Counted from the first letter of the stretch, positions 16,839-25,970 are shown. The stretch: 64,000 nt of DNA from Haloarchaeobius sp. FL176 (GCF_024609245.1 NZ_JANJYH010000003.1:389166-453165), one strand, 5' to 3'. A program made the numbers and translations. The notes: generated by a model not told the origin, from the letters alone.

Positions 16839-18263
16839 CTACTCCAGTTTGACGCCGCTGTCGCCGCGGTGGAGGTAGTTCCGGCCGCCGGGCTCGACCT
16901 GCAGCTCGTCGTGCTCGACGACGACCTCGCCGCCGACGACGGTGTGGGTCGGCAGCCCGGTCAGCTCCATCCCGTGCATCGTCGAGTAGCGGGGCTCCAT
17001 CGTGTGGTAGAAGTCGTCGTCGACGACCTTCGACTTCTCCATGTCGACGACGACCATGTCGGCGTCGCTGCCCTCGACGAGCGCCCCCTTTCTGGGATAC
17101 AGGCCCCAGCGCTTGGCGTTGTTCTCGGCGCAGATCTCGACGAGGCGCTCCATGCTGATGCGATTCCGGTTCACGCCCTCGCTCATCATCACCGGCAGGA
17201 AGTACTCGATGCCGTTGTTGTCGCCGGGGATGGCGTCCCAGATGTCCCCGTGCTTGCCCGTGTCCTTCTCCTTGAACTCGATCTTGTGCGGGCAGTGGTC
17301 CGTGCCGAGGTAGTCGACGGTGCCGTTGCGCAGCCCCTCCCAGAGGCGCTTCTTGCTCTCCTCGCCCCGGAGCGGCGGCGATATCTTGCCCCACACGCCC
17401 AGCTCCTCTTCCTCGTTCGTGTGGGTGAGGAACGCCGGCAACGTCTCGCCGTGGAGGTTGACGCCCTGGTCCTGGAACCGCTCGCAGATGTCGACGCCCT
17501 CGCCCGTGCTCATGTGGACGATGTACGCGCGGGAGTCGGTGTACTCGGTCATGCGGCCGATCTGCTCGATCTGCATCGCCTCGCAGATGTTCGGCGCGCC
17601 CTCGGACCAGGCCGCCAGGTCGTTACGACTCTCGTCCTGGAGCTCCTGGCGTCGCTCGTAGGCGAGGTCCTCGTTCTCGGCGTGGAACATCACGACGCCG
17701 CCGTTCATCTCGCTCACCTCGTCGAGTACCTGGTAGACGCGACCGGCGTCGGAGTGCTCGATGCCGAGCTCGGGCGAGGCGTGCTTGTACCAGTTGAAGA
17801 ACACCTTGAACGACCGGACGCCCTCCGCGGCGAGTCCCTCGATCTCCTCGACGTGGTGGTCCTTGTGGACGATAGCGTGGTAGGCGAAGTCGATGTACGA
17901 GTTATCCTCGCCGGCCCGCCGGAAGAACTCCATGTCCGGCAGGTAGGGCTCGGGCTGGAGCAGGAAGTTCACGACCGTGGTGACGCCGCCGTGGACCGCG
18001 CCCCGTGTCTCCGTCTCGAAGTCGTGTTCGAGGCCCTCGTGGTACTCGAACTCGTAGCGGGAGAGCCCCCAGTGGACGTGCGGGTCGATGAACCCCGGTA
18101 TCAGGTAGTTCCCCCCGGCGTCGATGGTCCGGGCCGCGTCGGGCAGCGAAGCGTCGCCGCCGACCGCCGCGATGGTGCCATCGGTCGACGCCACGCCGCC
18201 GTGGATGGTGCCGGACGGCGTGACGACGCGAGCGTTGTGGATGCAGAGGTCTGCTCGTGCCAT
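16839..18263 (-). CDS. D-hydantoinase/dihydropyrimidinase/allantoinase-type amidohydrolase
   Basis: 474 residues, a normal length for cyclic amidohydrolases. Metal ligands are visible: HVH in 'GFIDPHVHWGL' (His62, His64), the candidate carbamylated lysine in 'SFKVFFNWYK' (Lys153), histidines in 'VMFHAENED' and 'AYIVHMSTGEG', and the catalytic Asp of 'YLGTDHCPHK'. It hydrolyses cyclic amide rings such as dihydropyrimidines, hydantoins or allantoin, and the exact ring is not readable. The position upstream of the MocA-like gene and divergent from the molybdenum hydroxylase subunits suggests a pathway of N-heterocycle oxidation followed by ring opening. Confidence 0.87.
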   Translation of the reverse strand: MARADLCIHNARVVTPSGTIHGGVASTDGTIAAVGGDASLPDAARTIDAGGNYLIPGFIDPHVHWGLSRYEFEYHEGLEHDFETETRGAVHGGVTTVVNFLLQPEPYLPDMEFFRRAGEDNSYIDFAYHAIVHKDHHVEEIEGLAAEGVRSFKVFFNWYKHASPELGIEHSDAGRVYQVLDEVSEMNGGVVMFHAENEDLAYERRQELQDESRNDLAAWSEGAPNICEAMQIEQIGRMTEYTDSRAYIVHMSTGEGVDICERFQDQGVNLHGETLPAFLTHTNEEEELGVWGKISPPLRGEESKKRLWEGLRNGTVDYLGTDHCPHKIEFKEKDTGKHGDIWDAIPGDNNGIEYFLPVMMSEGVNRNRISMERLVEICAENNAKRWGLYPRKGALVEGSDADMVVVDMEKSKVVDDDFYHTMEPRYSTMHGMELTGLPTHTVVGGEVVVEHDELQVEPGGRNYLHRGDSGVKLE

Positions 18264-18452
18264 GGTACCAAAAGACAAAGTCGGGGGACTTAGAGCTATC
18301 CCAGCGAGGGCGGCGGCCCGCTGTACCGGGCACCGTTGCTCCAGTTCCACCCCGAGACGACGGCGTGCGACGGCGACTGACCGGGGAGCGCCGGACGGGC
18401 CGAACGCCCACTGCGGCCTGGGAGCGGATGCTTTCACCGCGAATCACGACAA

Positions 18453-18460
18453 GGCTTAAG
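18453..18460 (+). promoter_or_regulatory. TATA-like box of the hydroxylase subunit operon
   Basis: GGCTTAAG lies 21-28 bases before an in-frame GTG at 18481 and 33-40 bases before the ATG at 18493. A leaderless transcript would favour the GTG (adding MVST), a short leader the ATG. The 229-base gap back to the divergent hydantoinase gene holds both promoters and no gene. Confidence 0.4.
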
Positions 18461-18492
18461 ACCGAATCGCCGAAAGTACGGTGGTATCTACC

Positions 18493-19038
18493 ATGAGTAT
18501 CGAGGACACACCTCATTCGGGGGAGCGTCCGACGCGAGAGGTTGCGGTCACCGTCAACGGTGAGGCGGTGACCCGAGAGGTCGAGCCGCGACTGAAGCTC
18601 TCCGACTTCCTCCGCAACGAGTGCGGCTGCCGCGGTGTCCGCGTCGGCTGTGAACACGGTGTCTGCGGTGCCTGCACTGTCTCTCTCGACGGAGACATCG
18701 TCAAGAGCTGTCTGCTGTACGCGGTGCAGGCCGAGGACCGCGACGTCGAGACCGTCGAGGGCCTCGCCGAGGACGGCAAGCTCCACCCCGTCCAGGAGGC
18801 GTTCCACGAGGAGCACGCGCTCCAGTGTGGCTTCTGTACGAGCGGTTTCGTCATGGCGACGAAGTCGCTCCTCGAGGAGAACCCGGACCCGGACCGCGAG
18901 GAGATCAAGGAGGGCCTCGCGGACAACATCTGTCGCTGCACCGGCTACCAGAACATCTACCGCGCGGTCGACCGCGCCGCCGACAAGCTCGCCGCAGACC
19001 TCGAGCCGGTCCGGGACGACGGCGAGGAGGGAGCGTAG
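18493..19038 (+). CDS. Molybdenum hydroxylase small subunit, two [2Fe-2S] clusters
   Basis: 181 residues. Plant-ferredoxin-type cluster ligands at Cys53, 58, 61 and 73, in 'CEHGVCGACTV' and 'KSC'; the second cluster of the helical domain uses Cys112, 115, 147 and 149, in 'QCGFC' and 'CRC'. This is the iron-sulfur subunit of xanthine dehydrogenase/CO dehydrogenase/nicotinate hydroxylase-type complexes and passes electrons from molybdenum to FAD. About 25 extra N-terminal residues are hydrophilic. The next gene starts immediately after its stop. Confidence 0.93.
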   Translation: MSIEDTPHSGERPTREVAVTVNGEAVTREVEPRLKLSDFLRNECGCRGVRVGCEHGVCGACTVSLDGDIVKSCLLYAVQAEDRDVETVEGLAEDGKLHPVQEAFHEEHALQCGFCTSGFVMATKSLLEENPDPDREEIKEGLADNICRCTGYQNIYRAVDRAADKLAADLEPVRDDGEEGA

Positions 19039-21489
19039 ATGTCCGGGTCCGAACCGCAGGTCGGCCACGAGGCCGGTGACGAGCTGGAGGGCCGGTCGTT
19101 CACCGGGCAGAGCGTCCGGCGGTTCGAGGACCGGCGCATCCTCACCGGCGAGGCGGAGTACATCCACGACGTGACGCCGCCGAACTGCCTCGAGATGGCA
19201 CTCGTCCGGAGCGTCCACGCCCACGCGGATATCGTCGACGTGGACACCAGCGCCGCCGAAGACCACCCGGACTGCGAGTGCGTGCTCACCATCGACGACA
19301 TCGAGGAGTCGTACAACCCACAGCCCTGCGGGCTGGAGGGGTACGAGGAGTGGTCGCTCGCCGACGGGAAGGCCCGCTTCGTCGGCGAACCGATCGCCGT
19401 CGTCGTCGCCGCGGACCGCTACCTCGCCGAGGACATGGCGGACCTCGTCGACGTGACGTACGAGACGCTCGACCCCGTCGTCGACGGGATGGCCGCCCGC
19501 GAGGCCGAGACGCTCGTCCACGAGGACGCCGGGTCGAACGTCGCCGACAACGAGCGCATCTCGTTCGGCGACCCCGACGCTGCGTTCGCGGACGCCGACC
19601 ACGTCGTCGAGGGCACGTACGAGTGGGGTCGCGTCTCGGGCGTCCCGCTGGAGACGGCGGGCGTCGTCGCCCGGTACGACGAGGACGGTGACAGCTTCCA
19701 CATCGACTGCAACATCCAGCTGCACACGCTCGTCGACGACACCGTCTACGAGACGCTCGGGCGGCCGGCCGACCGCGTCGAGCTGAACGTCCCCGCCGAC
19801 GTGGGCGGGAGCTTCGGGACGAAGATCGCCATCCACCGGTACTGCAACCTCGCCGCGATGGCCGCCGAGCAGCTCGGCCAGCCGGTCAAGTTCGTCGAGG
19901 ACCGCATCGAGAACCTCCAGGGCGGCGACATGCACTGCTCGGAGCGCACCTACGAGATGCGCCTGGCCTGCGACGACGACGGCACCATGCGCGGGCTCGA
20001 CGTCTGGTTCGTCGACGACTTCGGCGCGTGGCCGCACTACCCCGTCAACCAGGTGCTCAAGCCGCTGTCGGTGCTGACGAACGCCTACGCCATCGACGAC
20101 GTGGTGTACGAGTACGACCTGGTGCTGACGAACAAGACCGCCCAGACCGCCTACCGCGGCTTCGGCGTCGACCCGCACCAGTACGCGCTGGAGATGCTGG
20201 TCGACGACGCCGCCCGCGAACTCGGTGTCGACCCGACGGAGTTCCGCCGACGCAACCTCGTCACGCCCGACCAGCTGCCGTACCGTCTCCCCTCGGGCAA
20301 CGTCTACGACTCCGGCGACTACCCCGGCGCGATGGACCGGATGGACGAGATACTCGACGAGAACGAGCGCTGCGAGGGTGGCCTGCTCGACCCGGCGGCC
20401 GTCGAGCAGCGCCGCGAGGAGGGCTACTACCGGGGCACCCAGACCGCGGTCCTCATCGAGCCGGGGGTCTCCGGTTCGGACTGGACCGACCGCCAGCGCA
20501 CCGACGACGAAGCCCTCGCGAACCGGAGCCGGGACGACGTGGCCGAGTTGCCCGAACACCTCCGCGCGGAGGTACAGCCGGACGGCACGGTGCTCGCGTG
20601 GCTCGCGACCGACAGCGCCGGGCAGGGCCACCAGACGCTCGTCGCACAGCTCCTGGCCGACGAGCTCGGCCTGCTCCCGAGCGACATCGAGGTGGACTAC
20701 CTCGACAGCGTCGAGGCCCCGACCGAGTACGGCAGCGCGGCCTCGCGGATGGCCGTCATGCTCTCCGGTGCGAGCGTCGGCGTCGGCGAGCAGCTGCGCG
20801 AGCGCCTCGCCGAACTCGCGGCCGACCACTGGGCCGTCGAGCGCGAGGCGGTCGACTACCGCGACGGCCGGGTCGAGCGAGGCGGCACCGACGACGCGCT
20901 CTCGCTCGCCGACCTCGCGGCGCTGGACGACGAGGGACGGACCCGCGTCAGCTACGACTACGAACATCCGGCGACGGGTCTCCCGGAGTTCGACGACGCG
21001 CTGACGAGCAAGTACCCGGTGTACCCGACCGCGGCGTACGCCGTCAACGCGCCCATCGTCGAGGTGGACGTTGAGACGGGCGAGGTCGAGGTGCTGAAGT
21101 TCTACACCCTGCGCGACTGCGGGACGATGCTCAACCCGATGATCGTCGAGGGACAGGCCCACGGCGGCATCGCCCAAGGGGTCGGGGCGGCGCTCATGGA
21201 GGAGTTCGGCTACGACCAGGACACCGGCCAGCCCCAGGCCATCACGATGTTCGACTACCTGCTCCCGTCGACGAAGAACATGCCCGACATCGAGATGGAG
21301 CACACCGTCCACCCGTCGCCGTTCACCGAGACCGGCGCGAAGGGCGTCGGCGAGGGTGGGATGATAGACGCCCCCGCGGCCATCGCCTGCTCCATCAACG
21401 ACGCGCTCGAACCGCTGGGCGTGACCGCCGACCGCCTGCCCTTTACCGCGCACCGGGCACGGAAGCGGCTTCGCGAGGCCGAGGAGTAG
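19039..21489 (+). CDS. Molybdopterin-binding large subunit, xanthine dehydrogenase family
   Basis: 816 residues. Visible motifs: 'SVRRFEDRRILTGEAEYIHD' at the N-terminus, 'GGSFGTKI' (molybdopterin contact), AYRGFG at 371-376, 'GQGHQT', and KGVGEGG with the catalytic Glu772. AYRGFG is like the RGFG loop of xanthine/aldehyde oxidases and lacks the AYxCSFR loop of form I CO dehydrogenase, so CO oxidation is unlikely. The substrate is probably an N-heterocycle or aldehyde. It starts at the base after the small-subunit stop. The FAD subunit is encoded 2.6 kb away on the other strand, an unusual split. Confidence 0.92.
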   Translation: MSGSEPQVGHEAGDELEGRSFTGQSVRRFEDRRILTGEAEYIHDVTPPNCLEMALVRSVHAHADIVDVDTSAAEDHPDCECVLTIDDIEESYNPQPCGLEGYEEWSLADGKARFVGEPIAVVVAADRYLAEDMADLVDVTYETLDPVVDGMAAREAETLVHEDAGSNVADNERISFGDPDAAFADADHVVEGTYEWGRVSGVPLETAGVVARYDEDGDSFHIDCNIQLHTLVDDTVYETLGRPADRVELNVPADVGGSFGTKIAIHRYCNLAAMAAEQLGQPVKFVEDRIENLQGGDMHCSERTYEMRLACDDDGTMRGLDVWFVDDFGAWPHYPVNQVLKPLSVLTNAYAIDDVVYEYDLVLTNKTAQTAYRGFGVDPHQYALEMLVDDAARELGVDPTEFRRRNLVTPDQLPYRLPSGNVYDSGDYPGAMDRMDEILDENERCEGGLLDPAAVEQRREEGYYRGTQTAVLIEPGVSGSDWTDRQRTDDEALANRSRDDVAELPEHLRAEVQPDGTVLAWLATDSAGQGHQTLVAQLLADELGLLPSDIEVDYLDSVEAPTEYGSAASRMAVMLSGASVGVGEQLRERLAELAADHWAVEREAVDYRDGRVERGGTDDALSLADLAALDDEGRTRVSYDYEHPATGLPEFDDALTSKYPVYPTAAYAVNAPIVEVDVETGEVEVLKFYTLRDCGTMLNPMIVEGQAHGGIAQGVGAALMEEFGYDQDTGQPQAITMFDYLLPSTKNMPDIEMEHTVHPSPFTETGAKGVGEGGMIDAPAAIACSINDALEPLGVTADRLPFTAHRARKRLREAEE

Positions 21490-21507
21490 GACCGGTCGGA
21501 ACGCCCG

Positions 21508-22860
21508 TCACCGCGGGGAGAGCACGCGGGCGACGACGGCCGGTCTGAGCAGCGAGGTCGGCGCTTCCTCCATCGTCACGACCCGGCCGTACGCGTCGGC
21601 GACGCGGCCGTCGTCCTGTGCGGTCCGGACCAGTCGGGCGAGGTAGCGCGTGAACAGCGACTCGACCGTCGACTGCGAGCCGGTCGTCGCCGCGTAGCCG
21701 AGGTCCGAACCGACCGCCATCGACCACGCCACGTCGACCACGTCGCTCGCCCGGTCGAAGAAGCGCGCCCCCAGCCCGTCGAGACCGCCGTCTGCGAGCG
21801 TGTGGTGCAGCACCAGGGCTTCGAGCGACGCCACCGACATCCCCTGGCCGTAGACGGGGTTGAAGCTCGCGACGGCGTCGCCGAGGACGACCAGCCCGTC
21901 CGGAAACCGGTCGAGGTGCTCGTAGTAGCGCCGGACGTTCGACGGGAACGGGTAGCGCTCGACGCCGTCGCCGACCCACTCGCGCTCGTCGAGCAGCCGC
22001 GCGAGGTGGTCGACGGGGAGGCTCGCGGCGAACTCGGACAGCTCGCCGGGCTCCGTCGGCGGGTCGTCGCCGTGGACGCCCTGGAGCGTCACGAGCCAGC
22101 GGTCGTCCTCGACGGGGAACGCACCGCCGCCTCTGGTCCGTGGCGGCGTCGGCGGGAGGAAGAAGGCCCGCCGGTCCCCAGGAGGCCGGTCGACGACCGC
22201 TGTCGCGTAGCGCACGTCCACCGTCACCTCCTCCTCGGGCGGGCGCTCGAAGCCGTGGTCGGCGAGCCACGCCGGTGTCCGCGACGTGCGTCCCGTCGCG
22301 TCGACGACGAGGTCAGCCGGGAGCGTGCTGGTGTCGTCCGGGCCGCCCGACTCGACGACTACGCCGTCGACCGCCGTCCCGTCGTCCGCGAGCTGGTAGT
22401 CCACGAACCGGCACTCCGGCCGGAGCCGCACGCCGTCGACGCTGGCCAGACAGCGCCGTGCGACCGCCTCGAACAGCGGCCGGCTCGCCGCGTACATCGG
22501 CCGTCGCCGCGGCCCGGGCGCGAGGTAGCCGCCGTCCTCGTAGTGAATCAGGTCGTTCGTCCAGTCGAGCACCAGCCCGCCGTTCGAGAGCAGTTCCTCG
22601 GCGAAGCCCGGGAACAGGTCCGACAGCGTGGCCCGCCCGGCCTCGAGCAGTACGTGTGGCTGGTGGCCCTGGGGTACCCCGCGGCGCGTGACCGGGTCGT
22701 CCACGAGCGCGTCACGGTCGAGCACCGTCACGCGGTCGAAAGCGTCGGCGATGGCTCGGGCGGCGACCAGCCCGGCCATGCTCGCGCCGACGACGACGGC
22801 GTGGCCGCCCCGGCGGGACGCCGCCGACTCGTCGTAGCGCGAGACGTTCGCCAGCGTCAT
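21508..22860 (-). CDS. FAD-dependent oxidoreductase (geranylgeranyl reductase/monooxygenase type)
   Basis: 450 residues from the ATG at 22860. N-terminal Rossmann motif 'AVVVGASMAGLVAARAIADA', with the FAD-binding glycine pattern G-x-S-x-A-G, and the second FAD motif 'VVLGDAVASFNPVYGQGMSV'. 'RGVPQGHQPHVLLEAG' after the first motif is typical of the haloarchaeal branch of this superfamily. Could be a lipid or carotenoid reductase or an aromatic hydroxylase. It is convergent with the large-subunit gene and separates it from the FAD and CoxG-like subunits, so it may or may not belong to the pathway. Confidence 0.78.
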   Translation of the reverse strand: MTLANVSRYDESAASRRGGHAVVVGASMAGLVAARAIADAFDRVTVLDRDALVDDPVTRRGVPQGHQPHVLLEAGRATLSDLFPGFAEELLSNGGLVLDWTNDLIHYEDGGYLAPGPRRRPMYAASRPLFEAVARRCLASVDGVRLRPECRFVDYQLADDGTAVDGVVVESGGPDDTSTLPADLVVDATGRTSRTPAWLADHGFERPPEEEVTVDVRYATAVVDRPPGDRRAFFLPPTPPRTRGGGAFPVEDDRWLVTLQGVHGDDPPTEPGELSEFAASLPVDHLARLLDEREWVGDGVERYPFPSNVRRYYEHLDRFPDGLVVLGDAVASFNPVYGQGMSVASLEALVLHHTLADGGLDGLGARFFDRASDVVDVAWSMAVGSDLGYAATTGSQSTVESLFTRYLARLVRTAQDDGRVADAYGRVVTMEEAPTSLLRPAVVARVLSPR

Positions 22861-22994
22861 CTGCTCCACATAACGGCTGGCTCCGGGTATAGTGTTACGG
22901 AACGGCACACCGCCGGCCAGTACGGGGTACCTGCACTGGAATCGGGAGCGCATCCGGGACAAAGCACTTGCCCCGACGTGTGGAACGATGGCCC

Positions 22995-23627
22995 ATGTCC
23001 CGCCACAGACGGCGGTTTCTCCGGCTGGCGGCCGGTGGGATGGTCGGGGGACTCGCAGGCTGTAGCTCCCTGCTCACCGACGGCGAAGACGGCGTCGACC
23101 CACAGGCCGCACAGTTCAAGGGCGCTGTGGTCGCCCAGCAGTCCGCCGACGCACCGGCCCGCACCGAGATTCGAGTCGTGAACACAGGCGGGACCGAATT
23201 CGGTGTCAAGCGCGCGAACCTCGGTGCCAGGCCGTTCGAGTTCGTCTCCGAGCTATCCGGCGCGTACGGCGAGACGATGCTGCTCCCGGGACAGTCCCCG
23301 GACGTCGACGTCCGTCGGGGTGAGAAGCGACGGGCCGACGGCTGCTGGCGCGTCGTGGACGGCGACGGAGAGGCCTACGTCGCGTTCATCGCCATGGCAC
23401 CGGCGGTCCACGTCCCCGCCGGCGGGACGTACGTCGCCCGGCACCAGGTCTACTACCACGGCCCGGCGGACCGCTGTCTCCCGGCTGGCGAGTACCGGAA
23501 GGAGGTCGCCGTCGAAGTCGGACGACCCCGGGGAGACCAGGACCTCGAATCGGACAGCAGCGAACGGGGCGTCGCGTGTACGCTCCGCGTCGGTCAGGAC
23601 GGCGAGCTCTCGCTCTCGCTGGCCTGA
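22995..23627 (+). CDS. Predicted Tat-exported lipoprotein
   Basis: 210 residues from the ATG at 22995. RHRRRFLRLAAGG supplies the Tat arginines, and the lipobox GGLAGC ends at Cys23. The mature part is beta-rich ('TEIRVVNTGGTEFGVKRANL', 'VHVPAGGTYVARHQVYY'), resembling secreted immunoglobulin-like haloarchaeal proteins. Two cysteines (in GCWRV and RCLPAG) could form a disulfide outside the cell. No family recognised. It sits between the FAD oxidoreductase and the CoxG-like gene and is convergent with the latter (1-base gap). Confidence 0.65.
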   Translation: MSRHRRRFLRLAAGGMVGGLAGCSSLLTDGEDGVDPQAAQFKGAVVAQQSADAPARTEIRVVNTGGTEFGVKRANLGARPFEFVSELSGAYGETMLLPGQSPDVDVRRGEKRRADGCWRVVDGDGEAYVAFIAMAPAVHVPAGGTYVARHQVYYHGPADRCLPAGEYRKEVAVEVGRPRGDQDLESDSSERGVACTLRVGQDGELSLSLA

Positions 23628-23628
23628 G

Positions 23629-24144
23629 TCACTCCCCGGCGTCGACCTCGACCACCGGCTCGGCGTCCTCGGCGCCCTGCATCTTCGACTCGGCGGGTTC
23701 GCCCTCCTCGGCGGCCGACTGGAGGTCGTCGAAGAAGTTGTTGACGAGCCGGGTCGTGACGCCGCCGAGCGCGCGCTGGCCGAGGCTCGCGATGAGCCCC
23801 GACACCTCGGCGCTGGCCGTCCACGTCGCGAGCGTGCCGCCCTCGTCCGTCGGCTGGAGGTCCATGTGCGCGGCCGTCTCGAAGGCGTTCCGGCTGGCGT
23901 TGCCGACCGCGCTCATCCGGAGCGTCGAGGGTTTCGTCGCCTCGACGACGGTCACCTCCACGTCGAAGGTGGGGCTGACGCTGCCGACCTTCACGGACAT
24001 CACGGCCTCGAGATCGGACGGCGAGTTCAGCTTCAGCTCCTTCATGCCGGGCGCACAGTCGGCGATGACGTCGGGGTCGGTGAAGTACGGCCACAGCTCC
24101 TCGGGCGGCATGTCGAGCTCGAAATCGCCCTCGAACTCGATCAC
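23629..24144 (-). CDS. CoxG-like SRPBCC family protein
   Basis: 171 residues. 'MIEFEGDFELDMPPEELWPYFTDPDVIADCAPGMKEL' is the START/SRPBCC opening typical of carbon monoxide dehydrogenase subunit G (CoxG), written here as one run of two parts: the ligand-binding beta strand and the 'DPxxIAxCxPG' loop. CoxG proteins recruit or mature molybdenum hydroxylases at the membrane, partly through a C-terminal segment. Here the C-terminus is acidic and hydrophilic, without a membrane anchor. Its start overlaps the stop of the FAD subunit gene (ATGA, 24141-24144), so it belongs to the hydroxylase. Confidence 0.85.
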   Translation of the reverse strand: MIEFEGDFELDMPPEELWPYFTDPDVIADCAPGMKELKLNSPSDLEAVMSVKVGSVSPTFDVEVTVVEATKPSTLRMSAVGNASRNAFETAAHMDLQPTDEGGTLATWTASAEVSGLIASLGQRALGGVTTRLVNNFFDDLQSAAEEGEPAESKMQGAEDAEPVVEVDAGE

Positions 24145-25046
24145 GCTGCCTCACCTCCCGCGCCGCAGGCCCGGTCGTACGCTGTCTCGAGCGCCCGTCG
24201 GCTGTACTCCGCGGCGATTTCGAGCTTGAACTCGTGGTCGGCGTGCATCTCCTCGGACGGGTCGGCCGCCTCGCGGGCGGCTTCGCCGACCGCCTCGAGC
24301 GTCGCCTCGGAGAGCGGTTCACCCTCGATTGCGGTCTCGGCGTCGGGCACGTGTAGCGGGATGTCCGCGGCGTTCGCCAGCGCGAGCCGGGCGTCCTCGA
24401 CGACGGGCGCGTCGGCGTCGGGGTCGTCGACGCGGACCGACGCAGCCGCCGAGAGAGTCGGCCAGGTCTGTGCGGCACGTTTCAGCTCGTCGAACGCCAT
24501 CCCGGTACGTTCCGGCGGGAACGGCGCCCGCGGCACCGAGACGGACTCGATGAGTTCCGCCTCGGCCATGTCGGTGAACATGTACGCGATGAAGAAGTCG
24601 CGGGCGTCGACTGCGCGTGTACCGTCGGGGCCACGAAGCGTGATGTCGCCGTCGAGCGCGACCAGCGCCGCCGGGTAGTTCCCTGCCGGGTCGGCCTCGC
24701 CGAGGCTCCCGCCGAGGGTGCCGCGGTTGCGAACGCTCGGCCCGGCGATCTGCTCCGCCGCCGCCGGCAGCATCGGGACGTGCTCGGCGAGCCGCGTCGA
24801 CTGCGAGATGCTGCGGTGTGTCGTCAGCGCGCCGACGTGGACTGCGTCGTCCTCGACCTCGACGAACTCGAGCTCGTCGAGGCGGCTCAGGTCGACGATG
24901 TTCGCGGGCGTCGCCAGCCGGTTCGACATGACTATGCCGAGCGACTGGTTACCTGCCATGAACTCTGCCTCCTCCAGCTCGGTCGCGAGTTCGACTGCTT
25001 CAGCGGCCGAGGTGGGACGGTGGTACTGGAACTGGGCTGGCTTCAT
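24141..25046 (-). CDS. Molybdenum hydroxylase FAD-binding medium subunit
   Basis: 301 residues, the usual CoxM/XdhB length. FAD-binding motifs: 'FMAGNQSLGIVMSNRL' (the pyrophosphate loop, normally AGGQSL), and 'VRNRGTLGGSLGEADPAGNY' (the second loop). It accepts electrons from the iron-sulfur subunit and passes them to an acceptor such as a quinone or NAD. Read together with the CoxG-like gene it overlaps, it forms a second transcription unit opposite to the small and large subunits. The 153-base gap to the divergent cyclase gene holds AT-rich promoter text (GTATTAAAT at 25116-25124). Confidence 0.9.
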   Translation of the reverse strand: MKPAQFQYHRPTSAAEAVELATELEEAEFMAGNQSLGIVMSNRLATPANIVDLSRLDELEFVEVEDDAVHVGALTTHRSISQSTRLAEHVPMLPAAAEQIAGPSVRNRGTLGGSLGEADPAGNYPAALVALDGDITLRGPDGTRAVDARDFFIAYMFTDMAEAELIESVSVPRAPFPPERTGMAFDELKRAAQTWPTLSAAASVRVDDPDADAPVVEDARLALANAADIPLHVPDAETAIEGEPLSEATLEAVGEAAREAADPSEEMHADHEFKLEIAAEYSRRALETAYDRACGAGGEAA

Positions 25047-25199
25047 TGTGGCTGTTGTGACTGACCGACTGTGGCGGCGTTCGATGAACGATACCCAATA
25101 ACACGGCTGGACGCTGTATTAAATCTTGGTGTATGTGAGCATGTATCTTGGCGGTGCAACGGCGAACCTTCATTACCTCTGCCTGTGTGATTCGATGTC

Positions 25200-25964
25200 A
25201 TGCTCGACGGCTACGAGATGCACGACCTGACGCAGCCATGGTCACAGGACACGCCCGCGTGGCCCACCTACGACAACCCGAAAATCTGGTACGAGAAGAG
25301 CCTGGACACGGAGAAAGTCAACGGCCAGAAGATCGAGTTCATGAACCACACGGGTACCCACCTCGACGGCGAGAAGCACTTCATCGCCCACGGGCGGGAC
25401 ATCGAGTCGATGCCGCTCGACGAGCTCGTCGGGGACGCCGTCGTCGCCGACATCTCCGACAAGGTCGGGGACTACGACGTCTACACCAGCGAGATGATAG
25501 AGGAGGTCTGCGACGTGCGCGAGGGCGACATCCTGTTCATCCACACGGGCTACCAGCGATACGCCTGGCACCGCGAGGAGGCCGACCCGCACGCGTTCTT
25601 CTGCAAGCATCCCGGCCCGAACATGGAGTTCGCGGAGTGGTGCAAGGAGATGGACCTGAACTACCTCGTCCTCGACTGCGGGAGCGCGGACCACCCGATG
25701 AACACGGTCATCCGTGACGTGCGCCCCGAGCTCGCCCGCGAGGCCCGCGAGAAGCACGGCGTCGACGACCTCGACGAGATATTCCCGCCGGAGGGCTACC
25801 AGCTGATGCACACCGAGCTGTTCCCGGATGGTATCGTCCACGTCGAGAACGCACAGGTGCCCGGGGAGCTGCTGGGCGAGCGCTGCCAGATCGGGACGTT
25901 CCCGTGGCGCTTCCGCGGCGGCGAGTCCTCGGTCTCCCGGTGCGTCGCCTTCACCGAGGCCTGA
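25200..25964 (+). CDS. Cyclase family (kynurenine formamidase-like) metal-dependent hydrolase
   Basis: 254 residues. The metal-site signature HTGTHLDGEKHF corresponds to the HxGTHxDxPxH box of the cyclase/KynB/isatin hydrolase family, with Glu replacing Pro. Such enzymes are cytoplasmic Mn/Zn hydrolases that open aryl formamides, isatin or other small rings. The gene is divergent from the FAD subunit of the molybdenum hydroxylase, so a ring-opening step after hydroxylation is conceivable. No tryptophan-catabolism gene is present. A dehydrogenase remnant follows seven bases after its stop. Confidence 0.85.
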   Translation: MLDGYEMHDLTQPWSQDTPAWPTYDNPKIWYEKSLDTEKVNGQKIEFMNHTGTHLDGEKHFIAHGRDIESMPLDELVGDAVVADISDKVGDYDVYTSEMIEEVCDVREGDILFIHTGYQRYAWHREEADPHAFFCKHPGPNMEFAEWCKEMDLNYLVLDCGSADHPMNTVIRDVRPELAREAREKHGVDDLDEIFPPEGYQLMHTELFPDGIVHVENAQVPGELLGERCQIGTFPWRFRGGESSVSRCVAFTEA

Positions 25965-25970
25965 GCAGCC

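Noticed and set aside
17902..21453. Very long minus-strand open frame of over 1100 residues opposite the 2Fe-2S and molybdopterin subunit genes
   Set aside because: Its text is low complexity (strings of Val, Arg, Leu, Asp) without domains, while the plus strand encodes clear subunits with all cofactor motifs. It is an antisense shadow produced by the high GC content.
18493..25046. Carbon monoxide dehydrogenase (CoxSLM) as the identity of the hydroxylase
   Set aside because: The large subunit has AYRGFG at the active-site loop, not the cysteine-containing loop of form I CO dehydrogenase, and the neighbours are hydrolases of N-containing rings.
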